NCBI GenBank assembly: GCA_937881055.1
Contig: CALGFJ010000316.1
Coordinates: 1 to 35,312 of the forward strand
Length of the DNA: 35,312 nucleotides
Origin: an uncultured Acidimicrobiaceae bacterium
GTDB taxonomy: Bacteria; Actinomycetota; Acidimicrobiia; Acidimicrobiales; RAAP-2
Direction of reading: 5' to 3'
In this document: positions 1 to 9,979 of the stretch, piece by piece
Layout: each line of letters opens with the position of its first letter
Numbering within the stretch: position 1 is the stretch's first letter
Made by a program: the position numbers and the translations under genes
The notes under the pieces: generated by a model
Database searches by the model: none
Told to the model about the DNA's origin: nothing
The model's input: only the letters and a program-made list of their open reading frames with translations

Positions 1-382
1 ACACGTCGACCGGTGTCGGAGGGGCCGGCCGGTTGTAGGCGCCGACGAGTGTCGCCTCCCCGTTGGTGAAGTTCACTTCGTCGTCAGTGAGCAGCGAGTC
101 GAGGACTTGCGCGCTGGACTGGGCGGAGGGCGAACTCACGACCACGGTATCGAGGGGAATGAGCCAACTCAACGTGGCGACGTCGCGCGCCGCCAACTGT
201 GCCGAATAGTCATCCGAGATAACGAGCCAGACACCGACTGGACGCGTCAGTCGGTCGTGGAGCGAACCCAGGGTGATGATCGGTTCGGCGTCGGACACGG
301 ACACGACGACGTGATGGGCGTTGGCGTAGCCCACGAGCGCGTCGAGGTCGTCGAAGCGGACGTCGAGTCGGACCAGCGCCAT
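1..382 (-). CDS. Hypothetical protein, partial (C-terminus beyond window edge)
   Basis: Minus-strand frame open from ATG at 382 to the window edge: MALVRLDVRFDDLDALVGYANAHHVVVSVSDAEPIITLGSLHDRL...AYNRPAPPTPVDV. Starts 3 nt after the DUF2469 stop. No family confidently recognised. Confidence 0.6.
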   Translation of the reverse strand, partial: MALVRLDVRFDDLDALVGYANAHHVVVSVSDAEPIITLGSLHDRLTRPVGVWLVISDDYSAQLAARDVATLSWLIPLDTVVVSSPSAQSSAQVLDSLLTDDEVNFTNGEATLVGAYNRPAPPTPVDV

Positions 383-385
383 GGC

Positions 386-685
386 CTAGGGCTGCAGGTC
401 CTCTTTGGGCAACTTCTCGATGTTGACGTCACGAAAGGTGAGGACGCGCACCGACGGGACGAAGCGGGCCGTACGGTACATGTCCCAGACCCAGGCGTCG
501 TTCAACGTCACTTCGAGCAGGGTGGGCGTTCCCGTCGAACGGACTTCGATAGCGACGTCGTTGGCGAGGTAGAAGCGGCGATCGGTCTCCACGGCGTAGT
601 TGAACGTCCCGACGACCGCTTTGTACTCCTGGACGAGCGCGAGCTCCAGCGTCGACTCGTAGTCGTCGAGTTCCTCTTCGCCCAC
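386..685 (-). CDS. DUF2469 family protein
   Basis: 99 aa MGEEELDDYESTLELALVQEYKAVVGTFNYAVETDRRFYLANDV..., recognisable actinobacterial DUF2469; next to rplS. Confidence 0.85.
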   Translation of the reverse strand: MGEEELDDYESTLELALVQEYKAVVGTFNYAVETDRRFYLANDVAIEVRSTGTPTLLEVTLNDAWVWDMYRTARFVPSVRVLTFRDVNIEKLPKEDLQP

Positions 686-688
686 GCG

Positions 689-1048
689 CTACTGCGCGCG
701 CTCGGTGACGCGCAGCTCCTTGATCTTGGCGGCTTTTCCACGCAGATCGCGCAGGTAGTACAGCTTGGCGCGACGCACGTCGCCATAGGATTCGACTTCG
801 ATCTTGGCGATGGTCGGCGCGTGCACGGGAAACGTACGCTCGACGCCCACACCGAAACTGATCTTTCGTACGGTGAAGGTTTCGTGAACGCCCGATCCCT
901 GACGGCGAATGACGACGCCCTGGAAGATCTGGACGCGCTCGCGCGTACCCTCGACCACGCGGACGTGGACCTTCACGGTGTCGCCGGTACGGAACGAGGG
1001 GATGTCATCGCGAAGGGAGTCGCGGTCAATGAGGTCGGTCGGATTCAT
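689..1048 (-). CDS. rplS: 50S ribosomal protein L19
   Basis: 119 aa with [60 protein letters not shown]. Confidence 0.97.
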   Translation of the reverse strand: MNPTDLIDRDSLRDDIPSFRTGDTVKVHVRVVEGTRERVQIFQGVVIRRQGSGVHETFTVRKISFGVGVERTFPVHAPTIAKIEVESYGDVRRAKLYYLRDLRGKAAKIKELRVTERAQ

Positions 1049-1086
1049 GGGAGCGGTCCCTTTCGGATCACTGAGGCTTTAGAAGT

Positions 1087-1839
1087 TTAGCCGTTTGGCG
1101 CGTTCGCATCCAACACTGGGAATTCCGCCAGTATCGCGTCGTCCTCGTCGCTCAAGCCGCCGCGCGCCGCGATCAGGTCGGGTCGGCGTTCAATAGTGCG
1201 GCGCAGCGCCTGCGCGCGTCGCCAGCGCGCGATCCGGGCGTGGTCGCCCGAACGAAGTATCTCGGGCACCGCGAGACCGCGCACCTCGGCCGGCTGGGTG
1301 TAGTGCGGGTATTCGAGCAGTCCGTCACTGAACGATTCGTCGAGGCTGCTCTCGTCGTTACCCAACGCCCCCGGGCGGAGGCGCACGACGGCTTCGATCA
1401 CGCACAGCGCCGCGAGTTCCCCGCCCGCGAGCACGAAGTCCCCGAGGGAGAGCTCGTCGTCGACCACGAGGTCGAGCGCGCGCTGGTCGATGCCCTCGTA
1501 GCGACCGCAGAGGAGCGAGAATCCGTCGAGGGTCGCGAGATCTCGGGCGACCCCGTGCGTGAAGGTTCGCCCGGACGGCGTCAGCGCGATCAGCGGGCGC
1601 GCGATGTCGGGGTGCTCATCGATGGTGCGAAGGATCGGTTCGGCGCGCAGCACCATCCCCGCTCCCCCACCGAACGGTGTGTCGTCGACGCTGCGGTGCA
1701 CGTCGTCAGTGCCGTCGCGCAGATCGTGCAAGTGGAGCTTCCACACGTCGCGCTCGAGAGCGCGTCCGAGGACCGACGTCGCCGAGTAGTCGGCGATGGC
1801 GTCGGGGAACAAGGTCAGCACGTCGACGCGCAGCGTCAT
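1087..1839 (-). CDS. trmD: tRNA (guanine-N1-)-methyltransferase
   Basis: 250 aa; MTLRVDVLTLFPDAI, GGGAGMVLRAEP, LCGRYEGIDQR, SLGDFVLAGGELAA. Confidence 0.96.
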   Translation of the reverse strand: MTLRVDVLTLFPDAIADYSATSVLGRALERDVWKLHLHDLRDGTDDVHRSVDDTPFGGGAGMVLRAEPILRTIDEHPDIARPLIALTPSGRTFTHGVARDLATLDGFSLLCGRYEGIDQRALDLVVDDELSLGDFVLAGGELAALCVIEAVVRLRPGALGNDESSLDESFSDGLLEYPHYTQPAEVRGLAVPEILRSGDHARIARWRRAQALRRTIERRPDLIAARGGLSDEDDAILAEFPVLDANAPNG

Positions 1840-2312
1840 TCGAAGAGTCCTTCGGGTGCGTCGACGTCGATTCGGACGTTCGCCTCGAGCGACGTCACGA
1901 ACGTGAGGGGCACGAGCGCGCCGTTGTCGAGTACCAAGAGGTCACTCGCCGGATTGGCTTCGACGCCGACGACGACGCCGCGTCGGACGCCGTGTACGTC
2001 GTAGACCTCGGCGTCGTAGAGCTGGTCGATCCAGATGACGCTCTCATCATCGAGTCGCGGCGCCGACAGCACGACACCGCGTAGGTGTTCGGCCTTCTCG
2101 CGCGAATCGCATCCCTGGAAGGTCACGATGAATCGTTGCTGGTGCGCGATCGACGCCACGACGACCAACGGTCCGCGGTCACTCAGGAGTTCGCTGCCGG
2201 GCGCGAGTCGCTCCGTGCGGTCGCTCCAGAGGTCGACGAGGACCTGACCCTTGAGGCCCTGCGCTTTGATGATGCGCCCGACTTCGAGCGTGGGGCGCTC
2301 TTCGGCGCTCAC
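1836..2312 (-). CDS. rimM: Ribosome maturation factor RimM
   Basis: 158 aa; VGRIIKAQGLKGQVLVDLWSDR, LLVLDNGALVPLTFV; overlaps trmD start by 4 nt. Confidence 0.93.
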   Translation of the reverse strand: MSAEERPTLEVGRIIKAQGLKGQVLVDLWSDRTERLAPGSELLSDRGPLVVVASIAHQQRFIVTFQGCDSREKAEHLRGVVLSAPRLDDESVIWIDQLYDAEVYDVHGVRRGVVVGVEANPASDLLVLDNGALVPLTFVTSLEANVRIDVDAPEGLFE

Positions 2313-2314
2313 GA

Positions 2315-2653
2315 TTAGTCGACGATGTCGACGGAGGTCGTCACGCCATCGCGCGCGCCGGCGGCGCCGACGAGGGCGCGAATGGCCTGGGCCGTGCGGC
2401 CACGGCGACCGATGATCCGGCCCATGTCGTTGGCGCCGACACTGAGTGACAGCACGACCTTGCCCTGGCGCTCGCTGACGTCGACCGACACCGCACTGGC
2501 GTCTTCGGCGAGTGACGTGGCGATGAACTGCAAGACGGCGGTCGCGGTGGCCGCGTTCTCGACGCCGTCACTGCTCTCGTTGCCGTCGTCGTCTTCGTAT
2601 CCGTCGTCAATCGTGTTGACGTCGCCGGCCACGTAGTCGTTGACGTCGCTCAT
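2315..2653 (-). CDS. KH-domain RNA-binding protein (KhpA-like)
   Basis: C-terminal VGANDMGRIIGRRGRTAQAIRALVGAAG (GxxG KH motif); conserved position between rpsP and rimM. Acidic N-terminal extension. Confidence 0.88.
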   Translation of the reverse strand: MSDVNDYVAGDVNTIDDGYEDDDGNESSDGVENAATATAVLQFIATSLAEDASAVSVDVSERQGKVVLSLSVGANDMGRIIGRRGRTAQAIRALVGAAGARDGVTTSVDIVD

Positions 2654-2946
2654 TGGGCGGCCTTCGCGGCTTTGGCCGCCTCGAACAGGTCCAAGGCACC
2701 ACTGGTCTTGAGCAACTTCGCGACGCGTTCAGTCGGCTGGGCGCCCTGTTGGAGCCAGCGAAGGACCTTCTCGTTGTCAATGAGGGTGACGGTCTCGGGC
2801 TCCGCGGCCGAAAGCCCGCGGGGCTGGTAGGTGCCGAGGATCTCGAGGAAGGCGCCGGAGCGCGCTCGGCGGCTCTCGGCCGCCACGACGCGATAGGTCG
2901 GCTGCTTCTTCTTACCCATGCGCACCAAACGAAGTTTCACTGCCAC
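2650..2946 (-). CDS. rpsP: 30S ribosomal protein S16
   Basis: (V)AVKLRLVRMGKKKQPTYRVVAAESRRARSG. GTG start at 2946 preferred over the longer ORF to 2982. Confidence 0.95.
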   Translation of the reverse strand: MAVKLRLVRMGKKKQPTYRVVAAESRRARSGAFLEILGTYQPRGLSAAEPETVTLIDNEKVLRWLQQGAQPTERVAKLLKTSGALDLFEAAKAAKAAQ

Positions 2947-3014
2947 GACGAAATTCCCTTCAAACCTTTTGTCCCGGTCCACCGGAACTGGGCGAGATAC
3001 CCGAGCGTCAAAGT

Positions 3015-4487
3015 TTAGCGTTGTTTGGGGGGTGTAACCCTCCCGCCTTTCTTCTTCTTGTTTTTGCCACCGCCGCGTACCGGCTGGCCGGCTTTCATTC
3101 CCGCGCCGAGCGCCTCGAAACCCGGGGGTAGCGCGTCACCGCGCTGCGCTTTGGCCGCCATGTTCGCCATTCGTCCCATGCCGGGCATCGACGGCATCGC
3201 GCCGCCACTCATCTGTCGCATCATCTTTCGCATGTCGTTGAACTGCTTCAGAAGTTGGTTGACCGCGCTGACGCTCGTACCCGAGCCGCGTGCGATGCGC
3301 GTTCGCCGAGAGCCGTCGATGATCACCGGTTCGCGGCGCTCGCGCTTGGTCATGGAGCGGATGATCGCCTCCACCTTGTTCAGCTCGCCCTCGTCGACGT
3401 TGTTGGCCGCACTGCGCATCTCTTTCGTCACCCCCGGCATCATCTTCATGATCCCGCCGAGCGAGCCCATCTTGCGAACCTGGTTCAGCTGCGCGAGGAA
3501 GTCATCGAGCGTGAAGGTCCCGCTCATCATCCGTCCGGCACTCTCGGCGACGACGTCGGCGTCCATCCGTTGCTCGGCCTGTTCGATCAACGAGAGGACG
3601 TCGCCCATGCCGAGGATCCGTGACGCCATCCGGTCCGGGTGGAAGAGCTCGAAGTCCTCCATTTTCTCGCCGGTGGAGGCGAAGACGACCGGTCGACCGA
3701 CGACGCCGCGTGCCGAGAGCACGGCGCCGCCGCGCGCGTCGTAGTCGAGCTTGGTGACGATGATGCCCGAGAGCGCCAGCGTCTCGTGGAAGGCGCGCGC
3801 CGTGACCACGGCGTCTTGGCCGGTGACCGCGTCGATGACGAGGAAGGTGTAGTGCGGCGAGGTCGCCTTACTTATGGCGCGCACCTCGTCCATCAGCGCT
3901 TCGTCGATCGAGAGTCGACCGGCGGTGTCGATGATCACGACGTCGCGTCCGAGTCGAGTCGCTTCTTTGAGTCCGTGGCGCGCGACGTTAAGAGGACTCG
4001 AAGGCTCGGAGAAGACGTCGACGCCGACTTGGGAGCCGAGGACGCGCAGTTGCTCGACCGCCGCCGGTCTCTGGAGGTCGGCCGCGATCAAGTACGGCTG
4101 GCGACCCTGTTGCTTGAACCACGCGGCCAACTTCGCCGCCGTCGTCGTCTTACCGGCGCCTTGGAGGCCGGCGAGGAGGATGACGGTCGGGGGCTTCGAG
4201 GCGTAGGTGACCTTGAGGGCCGATCCCCCGAGCACCTCGATCAGTTGTTCGTGGACGGCCTTGATGACTTGTTGGCCGGGCGAGAGGCTCTGGCTGAGCG
4301 CATCGCCGCTGAGGCGCTCGCGCACGGCGTCGAGGAACGCGCGAACGACACCGAGTTCGACGTCGGCTTCCAAGAGAGCGCCACGGACTTCGGCCAGCGC
4401 CTCGTCCAGGTCGGCGTCGCTCAGGCGCCCGCGCGATCGCAGCGACGTGCCGAGTCGCTCGAAACGTTCGCTGAGGGCATCAAACAT
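3015..4487 (-). CDS. ffh: Signal recognition particle protein Ffh
   Basis: 490 aa; LLAGLQGAGKTTTAAKLA, DTAGRLSID, TKLDYDARGGAVLS, Met-rich M domain. Confidence 0.97.
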   Translation of the reverse strand: MFDALSERFERLGTSLRSRGRLSDADLDEALAEVRGALLEADVELGVVRAFLDAVRERLSGDALSQSLSPGQQVIKAVHEQLIEVLGGSALKVTYASKPPTVILLAGLQGAGKTTTAAKLAAWFKQQGRQPYLIAADLQRPAAVEQLRVLGSQVGVDVFSEPSSPLNVARHGLKEATRLGRDVVIIDTAGRLSIDEALMDEVRAISKATSPHYTFLVIDAVTGQDAVVTARAFHETLALSGIIVTKLDYDARGGAVLSARGVVGRPVVFASTGEKMEDFELFHPDRMASRILGMGDVLSLIEQAEQRMDADVVAESAGRMMSGTFTLDDFLAQLNQVRKMGSLGGIMKMMPGVTKEMRSAANNVDEGELNKVEAIIRSMTKRERREPVIIDGSRRTRIARGSGTSVSAVNQLLKQFNDMRKMMRQMSGGAMPSMPGMGRMANMAAKAQRGDALPPGFEALGAGMKAGQPVRGGGKNKKKKGGRVTPPKQR

Positions 4488-4503
4488 GTGATTCAGGCTA
4501 ACG

Positions 4504-5547
4504 CTATATAGCGAGAAGTGAATCGACGAAGTCGCCGGGATTGAAGGCGATCAGGTCGTCGACGCCTTCGCCGATGCCCACGAACTTGACGGGAATCCCG
4601 AGATCGCGTTCGATCGCGACGACGATGCCGCCGCGCGCCGTGCCATCGAGTTTGGTGAGCACGATGGCCGTGACGTCGGCCGCGGCGAGGAACTCTCGCG
4701 CCTGGCTCAACGCGTTCTGTCCGGTCGTCGCGTCGAGCACCATGAAGGTCTCCACGACTTGACCGGGCTCGCGGTCGGCGACGCGTCGCACCTTGCTCAG
4801 TTCATCCAACAGGTTCGTGCTGTTCGAACGTCGACCGGCGGTGTCGGCGAGCACCATGTCGGCGCCGCGCGCCGCGGCGCGCCCGAGGGCGTCGTGCACG
4901 ACCGATCCGGGGTCCGCGCCCTCGGCCGATCGCACGATGTCGGCCCCGGTCCTCGTCGCCCACTGTTCGAGTTGATCGGCCGCGGCCGCGCGAAACGTGT
5001 CACCGGCCGCCAATACGACGCTGCGGCCCTCGTCGATCTGACGCTTCGCCAGTTTGCCGATGGTGGTCGTCTTGCCGACGCCGTTCACCCCCACGAAGAG
5101 CCAGACCGGCACTCGACCGTTCTGCGCCGTGGTCGTCACCGAGCGATCCGCGGTCAATGAATCGAGCAGTGACGCGCGAACGGCATTCGCGACGCCATCG
5201 GGCGCGCCGTTAACGCGCAGGTTGTCGAGGATCATCGTCGTCGTCGCGACGCCGACGTCACTGCGCAACAGCACCTCTTCCACCACCTCGAACTGCTCGG
5301 CACTCAACGCGCCCACGCCCGAGAGCGAGCGCACTCGTTCGAAGACGCCGCGCGATGAACCGAGACGTTGCGCGAGGGTCGCGACGTCCAACGAGGGCCG
5401 CTCGGTCAACTCGGTGACGAGCACCGTCGGCATCGCCGCGCGTGGGGGCGACGCCGACGCGACTCGGCCACGGCGCCGGCGACGCGCGACCACGACAGTG
5501 ATTCCCACGACGAGGACCACCGCGACGACGATGATGGCGACGATCAC
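4504..5547 (-). CDS. ftsY: Signal recognition particle receptor FtsY
   Basis: 347 aa; N-terminal TM, FVGVNGVGKTTTIGKLA, DTAGRRSNSTNLLDELSK, TKLDGTARGGIVVAI. Confidence 0.96.
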   Translation of the reverse strand: MIVAIIVVAVVLVVGITVVVARRRRRGRVASASPPRAAMPTVLVTELTERPSLDVATLAQRLGSSRGVFERVRSLSGVGALSAEQFEVVEEVLLRSDVGVATTTMILDNLRVNGAPDGVANAVRASLLDSLTADRSVTTTAQNGRVPVWLFVGVNGVGKTTTIGKLAKRQIDEGRSVVLAAGDTFRAAAADQLEQWATRTGADIVRSAEGADPGSVVHDALGRAAARGADMVLADTAGRRSNSTNLLDELSKVRRVADREPGQVVETFMVLDATTGQNALSQAREFLAAADVTAIVLTKLDGTARGGIVVAIERDLGIPVKFVGIGEGVDDLIAFNPGDFVDSLLAI

Positions 5548-8500
5548 GCCGTTTCGACCTCACGAGAACGCTGCGCGCGTTGACTGATCACCTTCGATGA
5601 GGCACCCGGCCCCATCGTCACGCCGTAGAGGGCGTCGGCCGCTTCCATCGTTCGCTTCTGGTGCGTCACGATCAAGAGTTGCGCCTCGTCGCGGAACTCG
5701 TCCACGAGGCTGAGGAACCGTTGCAAGTTCACGTCGTCGAGCGCCGCTTCCACCTCGTCCATCATGTAGAACGGCGAGGGCCGCGAACGAAAGACGGCGA
5801 AGAGGAACGCGAGCGCCGCCATGGAGCGCTCGCCGCCGGAGAGCAACGAGAGACGCCGGACGTTGCGGCCCAACGGTCGCACTTCGATCTCCACGCCGGT
5901 GTTGAGGGGATCGTCGGGCTCGGTCAAGATGAGGCGGCCCTGTCCCCCGGGGAAGAGCATCGCGATCAGCGCGGAGAAGTGTTCGTTCACGTCGGCGACG
6001 GCGCTCGAGAACGTCTCCATGATCTCCTGGTCGAGGGCGCGAATCACCTCTTGGATCTCGCGACGCGCGTGACGTACGTCGCTCACTTGCGCGTCCAGGT
6101 CCTTGTAGCGCTCTTCGAGTGAGGACAGTTCGTCGAGCGCGAGCGGGTTGATCGGGCCGAGCGACGTGATCCGCGCTTCGAGCTCTCCCACGCGTGCCTC
6201 GAGCGTCACGCCCTCGGGCAGTTCGGGGTGGACCACGTCGCCGAGGTCGGCCGGTTCGATGCCGAGGTCGTGGCGGATGAGTTCATTGAGGTTCGCGATC
6301 TTCACGACAATCTCGGCCTGTTCGATCTCGCTTCGTCGCCCGGCGTCGCTCAGCTCCGCGAGTTTGGCCTCCGCCTCTTTGCGTTCACGCCGGACCTCTT
6401 CGAGCCGTTCGGCGCCGGCGCGCGTCGCCTCCAACTGTTCGCGGTAGGTCGAATCCATCGCCTCTTGGGCGACGCGAATCTCGTTGGCGCTGCGCTCGAC
6501 CAGTCGCGACAAGCGCTCGAGGACCTGGAGGTCGAACTCCAACTTCTCGCGACGACCGGCCGCTTCGGCGCGCTCACTCGTTCGACCCTCCAGCCGCTGC
6601 TCGATCTCTGAGCGACGCTGTTCGAAGAGTCGACGCCGCTCGGAGAACTCCGCTTCGCGACGCGAGAGCGCCGTCGCCTCCTCGTTCACTCGATTCTTCA
6701 GGGACTCGAGTTCGCGGCGTGCGTCGGCGACGCGCGCGTCTCGTTCGCCCGAGACCGCGACGGCCTCTTCGAGGGCCGGGAGTTGCTCGCGCAAGACCAG
6801 CAACTCTTCGTCGTTCGTGACGATCTGTTCGACCAATTCGGCGAGGTCGTCGTTCAGTGACTCCTGGGCGTGCTGCAGCTGATCGATCACTTCACCGAGT
6901 CGGCGCTCCTCGCCCTGGAGTCGTTCGGACTCCGCGAGCGACTGGGCCTCGTGCGACGTCGCGCGGTTCAGCACTTGACGCGCCTCAACGGCCACCGTGT
7001 CGGCGACCTTGCGACGCTCGCGCACGGGCGCCACGGCGGCCGTCGCGTCTCGGGCGGCGGACTGCGATTCTTCGACCGCCGAGCGAGTGACGACGGCCCG
7101 GCCCGACGCGATGCGCCATCCCGATGAGGCGAATCGGTCACCGTCACGGGTCACGATGATCAGGTCGGGGTTGGCGAGCGCGACGTCCATGCCCGACTCC
7201 CAATCATTCGCGATGAAGGCGCGCGAGAAGAGGGCGTCCAGTACTCGGGTCACGTGCGCCGGCGCCTTGCGACGAGCGCGCACCAGTGGACGGAGCGCTT
7301 CGCAGCCCTCGGGCGTCGCGGGCGCGGCGATATCGCCTTCGGCGACGGGCAGGATCAGCCCCGCGCCATTTTCGCGTCGGAGGGCTTCGAGGGACGCGCG
7401 CGCCGAACGTCGTCCGTCGACGACCATGGCACCGACCGAGGCGCCGGCGGCCGATTCCACGGCGCGCTCCCAACCGCTGTCGATCTCGATGAGATCCAGG
7501 AACGCACCGAGGACGCCTTCGAGATCGCCGATGATGGCCCGACCCCCGGCCCCCGAGAGCTCATCGAGGGCCCGCGCCAGCGCCTCGGCGTGCGCCTCGG
7601 TCCGGGCGGCCCAGTCGGTCGCCTCGCGGAGCTCTTCGTCGCACGACGACCTCTCCACCTCGGCCTGATCGGCGGCGTGCTGGGCGTCCAGTCGTTCTTG
7701 TCGGGCCTTCTCCACGCTGGCGCGCGCCGTGACGAGTGCGTGTCGCACCACTTCGAGATCCGACGTGCTCTGGGTGACGCGCGCGCGAGAATCGCCGAGT
7801 CGGGTCGTGGCGCGACGTTCGCTCTCACGCAGCGACGTGAGAGAACGCTCCAAGAGCGCGACGCGCTGGCGCGCCGCGATGAGCGCGGCTTCGTCGCCCT
7901 CGCTCGACGCCGACCCCCACGTCGCGTCGAAGGTGACCTGGGCCGCGTCCAGTTCGTCCTGGGCCACGGCGACGGCTTCGTGCAGGGCGTTGAGGGCGAG
8001 GCTCTCGTCGTCGACGCTCTGCAGGTCGGCGGTGAGTTTCGCCGCGTCGGCTTCGAGGGTGGCGATGACGTTCTCGTCGGCGGACGCGATGAGCGCTTGG
8101 CGCAGTGAACGTTCGCGCTCCTCAATGATCGACGAGGTGCCGCGCGCTCGCTCGGCCAGTCCCTGCAACGTGCCGAGCGTGGACGCCAGCATCTCCTCGC
8201 GGCGACTCGCCATCTCGGCGGCGGCGCTGGACGCCTGCGCGTCGAGCGTCACGAGTTCGAGTCGCAGTTCGCGCTCGCGCGACGACGAGCCGACCAACTC
8301 GTTCTCGAGCGTCGTGCGTCGACTCTCGAAGCCGTGCAATCGAGTCGAGAAGAGCGCGCGGCGCGCGGCGCGGAGTTCGGATTCGACGTCGGAGTAGCTG
8401 CGCGCCGAGACCGCCTGTCGCTCCAGCGGTCGCATCTGGCGGCGAACTTCGCGCACGAGGTCACCGAGGCGTTCGATGTTCTCCTGGGTCGCGCCGAGAC

Positions 8501-9038
8501 GTCGTTCGGCTCGTTCCTTGCGGCGGCGATGCTTCAAGACGCCGGCCGCCTCTTCGATCACCGCGCGACGATTGTCCGACGAGGAGTTGAGTATCGAGTC
8601 CAGCTGTCCCTGACCGACGATCATGTGCTGTTGGCGTCCGACGCCGGAGTCGCTCAGCAGCTCTTGCACGTCCAACAGTCGACAGGTCGTGCCGTTGATG
8701 GCGTATTCGGAGTCGCCACTGCGAAACAGCGTGCGCGAAATGGTGACCTCGGCGCCGTCGATGGGGAGCTTTCCCGAGGAGTTGTCCAGCGTGAGGGCGA
8801 CTTCGGCGCGGCCGAGCGCCGGACGGTTCGCCGTGCCCATGAAGATGACGTCGTCCATCTTCGAGCTGCGCAGCGCCCTCGTGCTCTGAGCGCCCAACAC
8901 CCAGGTCACGGCGTCGACGACGTTGGACTTGCCCGAGCCGTTGGGACCGACCACCGCAGTTACCCCAGTCTCGAATTCGAGCACGGTGTTGTCGGCGAAG
9001 GACTTGAAGCCCTTCATGGTCAATCGCTTAAGAAACAC
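5544..9038 (-). CDS. smc: Chromosome segregation protein SMC
   Basis: 1164 aa; N-terminal MKGFKSFADNT...GPNGSGKSNVVDAVTWVLG, coiled coils, hinge near GGRAIIGDLEG, C-terminal LSGGERSMAALAFLFAVF...DEVEAALDDVN. GTG start. Confidence 0.97.
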   Translation of the reverse strand: MFLKRLTMKGFKSFADNTVLEFETGVTAVVGPNGSGKSNVVDAVTWVLGAQSTRALRSSKMDDVIFMGTANRPALGRAEVALTLDNSSGKLPIDGAEVTISRTLFRSGDSEYAINGTTCRLLDVQELLSDSGVGRQQHMIVGQGQLDSILNSSSDNRRAVIEEAAGVLKHRRRKERAERRLGATQENIERLGDLVREVRRQMRPLERQAVSARSYSDVESELRAARRALFSTRLHGFESRRTTLENELVGSSSRERELRLELVTLDAQASSAAAEMASRREEMLASTLGTLQGLAERARGTSSIIEERERSLRQALIASADENVIATLEADAAKLTADLQSVDDESLALNALHEAVAVAQDELDAAQVTFDATWGSASSEGDEAALIAARQRVALLERSLTSLRESERRATTRLGDSRARVTQSTSDLEVVRHALVTARASVEKARQERLDAQHAADQAEVERSSCDEELREATDWAARTEAHAEALARALDELSGAGGRAIIGDLEGVLGAFLDLIEIDSGWERAVESAAGASVGAMVVDGRRSARASLEALRRENGAGLILPVAEGDIAAPATPEGCEALRPLVRARRKAPAHVTRVLDALFSRAFIANDWESGMDVALANPDLIIVTRDGDRFASSGWRIASGRAVVTRSAVEESQSAARDATAAVAPVRERRKVADTVAVEARQVLNRATSHEAQSLAESERLQGEERRLGEVIDQLQHAQESLNDDLAELVEQIVTNDEELLVLREQLPALEEAVAVSGERDARVADARRELESLKNRVNEEATALSRREAEFSERRRLFEQRRSEIEQRLEGRTSERAEAAGRREKLEFDLQVLERLSRLVERSANEIRVAQEAMDSTYREQLEATRAGAERLEEVRRERKEAEAKLAELSDAGRRSEIEQAEIVVKIANLNELIRHDLGIEPADLGDVVHPELPEGVTLEARVGELEARITSLGPINPLALDELSSLEERYKDLDAQVSDVRHARREIQEVIRALDQEIMETFSSAVADVNEHFSALIAMLFPGGQGRLILTEPDDPLNTGVEIEVRPLGRNVRRLSLLSGGERSMAALAFLFAVFRSRPSPFYMMDEVEAALDDVNLQRFLSLVDEFRDEAQLLIVTHQKRTMEAADALYGVTMGPGASSKVISQRAQRSREVETA

Positions 9039-9076
9039 GGAACGACGCTAGCAACGTTCCAGAGGGAGTTCGTTGG

Positions 9077-9979
9077 TTACGACTGGCATTTCGGGCAGTA
9101 GAACGTACTGCGCCCTCGAACCGTTTCTCGCAGTATCGGTTGACGGCACTGGAAGCACGCCTGACCCTCTCGGTTGTAGACCTGATGGAACTGTTGGTAG
9201 GTGCCGGGCACGCCGTCGGGGTCGACGAACTGCTCGTCATCCAGCGTCGAGCCGCCGTGCTTGATCGCCTCGGTCAGGGTCTCAGATATCGCACGGTGCA
9301 ACCGTCGGATCTCGATCGTCGAGAGCGACTCGGACTCGCGGTCGAAGCGCAGCCCGGCCGCGAAGAGGATCTCGTCGGCGTAGATGTTGCCGATGCCCGC
9401 GATGATGTCCTGGTCGGTCAGCACGACCTTGAGTGACGTCGAGCGGCTGCGCAGTATCGCGGCGAAGCGGTCCCAGCCGATCTGGTCCTCGAAGGGATCG
9501 ATCCCGAGGTGCGCCAGTTCCGGCACCGTCTTTCGCAGGGCCAATCCGTCACCACCGATCGAGAGACGCGCGAACTTCGAGATCTCGACGGGCTGGCCCT
9601 CGGCCGGGGGCGTCGAGATGTAGAGCTCGCCGAAGGTCCTCGGGTCGACGTAGCGCAACTCGCCGCCCTGGACGAAGGTGAAGACGACGTGCGTGTGTTT
9701 GGGCTTGGGGTCCTTCGGGCCTTTCGCTCGTAGGAGCTGGCCGCTCATGCCCAGGTGGATGACGAGGTGCGTCCCGTTTTCGAGCGCGAAGACGAGGTTC
9801 TTTCCCAGCCGCTGAGCGCTGCGGATCGAGTGACCCTCGATCATCGCGCGAAAGTCCTTCGCCGTCTTGTGTCGACGCACGAGTCGTCCGTTCGTGACCG
9901 AGACGGACTTCACCTTCTTACCCACCAGGTCGCGCGCGAGCGAGGCCCGGACCGTCTCTACTTCCGGGAGCTCAGGCAT
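9077..9979 (-). CDS. mutM: Formamidopyrimidine-DNA glycosylase
   Basis: 300 aa; MPELPEVETVRASL, GIGNIYADEILF, C-terminal zinc finger CFQCRQPILRETVRGRSTFYCPKC. Confidence 0.97.
   Translation of the reverse strand: MPELPEVETVRASLARDLVGKKVKSVSVTNGRLVRRHKTAKDFRAMIEGHSIRSAQRLGKNLVFALENGTHLVIHLGMSGQLLRAKGPKDPKPKHTHVVFTFVQGGELRYVDPRTFGELYISTPPAEGQPVEISKFARLSIGGDGLALRKTVPELAHLGIDPFEDQIGWDRFAAILRSRSTSLKVVLTDQDIIAGIGNIYADEILFAAGLRFDRESESLSTIEIRRLHRAISETLTEAIKHGGSTLDDEQFVDPDGVPGTYQQFHQVYNREGQACFQCRQPILRETVRGRSTFYCPKCQS

Noticed and set aside
107-1090. 327-aa + strand ORF opposite rplS/DUF2469
   Set aside because: Antisense shadow of real minus-strand genes; high-GC codon bias keeps opposite frames open and the sequence is repetitive in R/D/V/H.
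5544-9038. SMC/RecG/RNase III/MutM cluster as a defence island
   Set aside because: All are canonical housekeeping orthologues in conserved order; no accessory effector genes.
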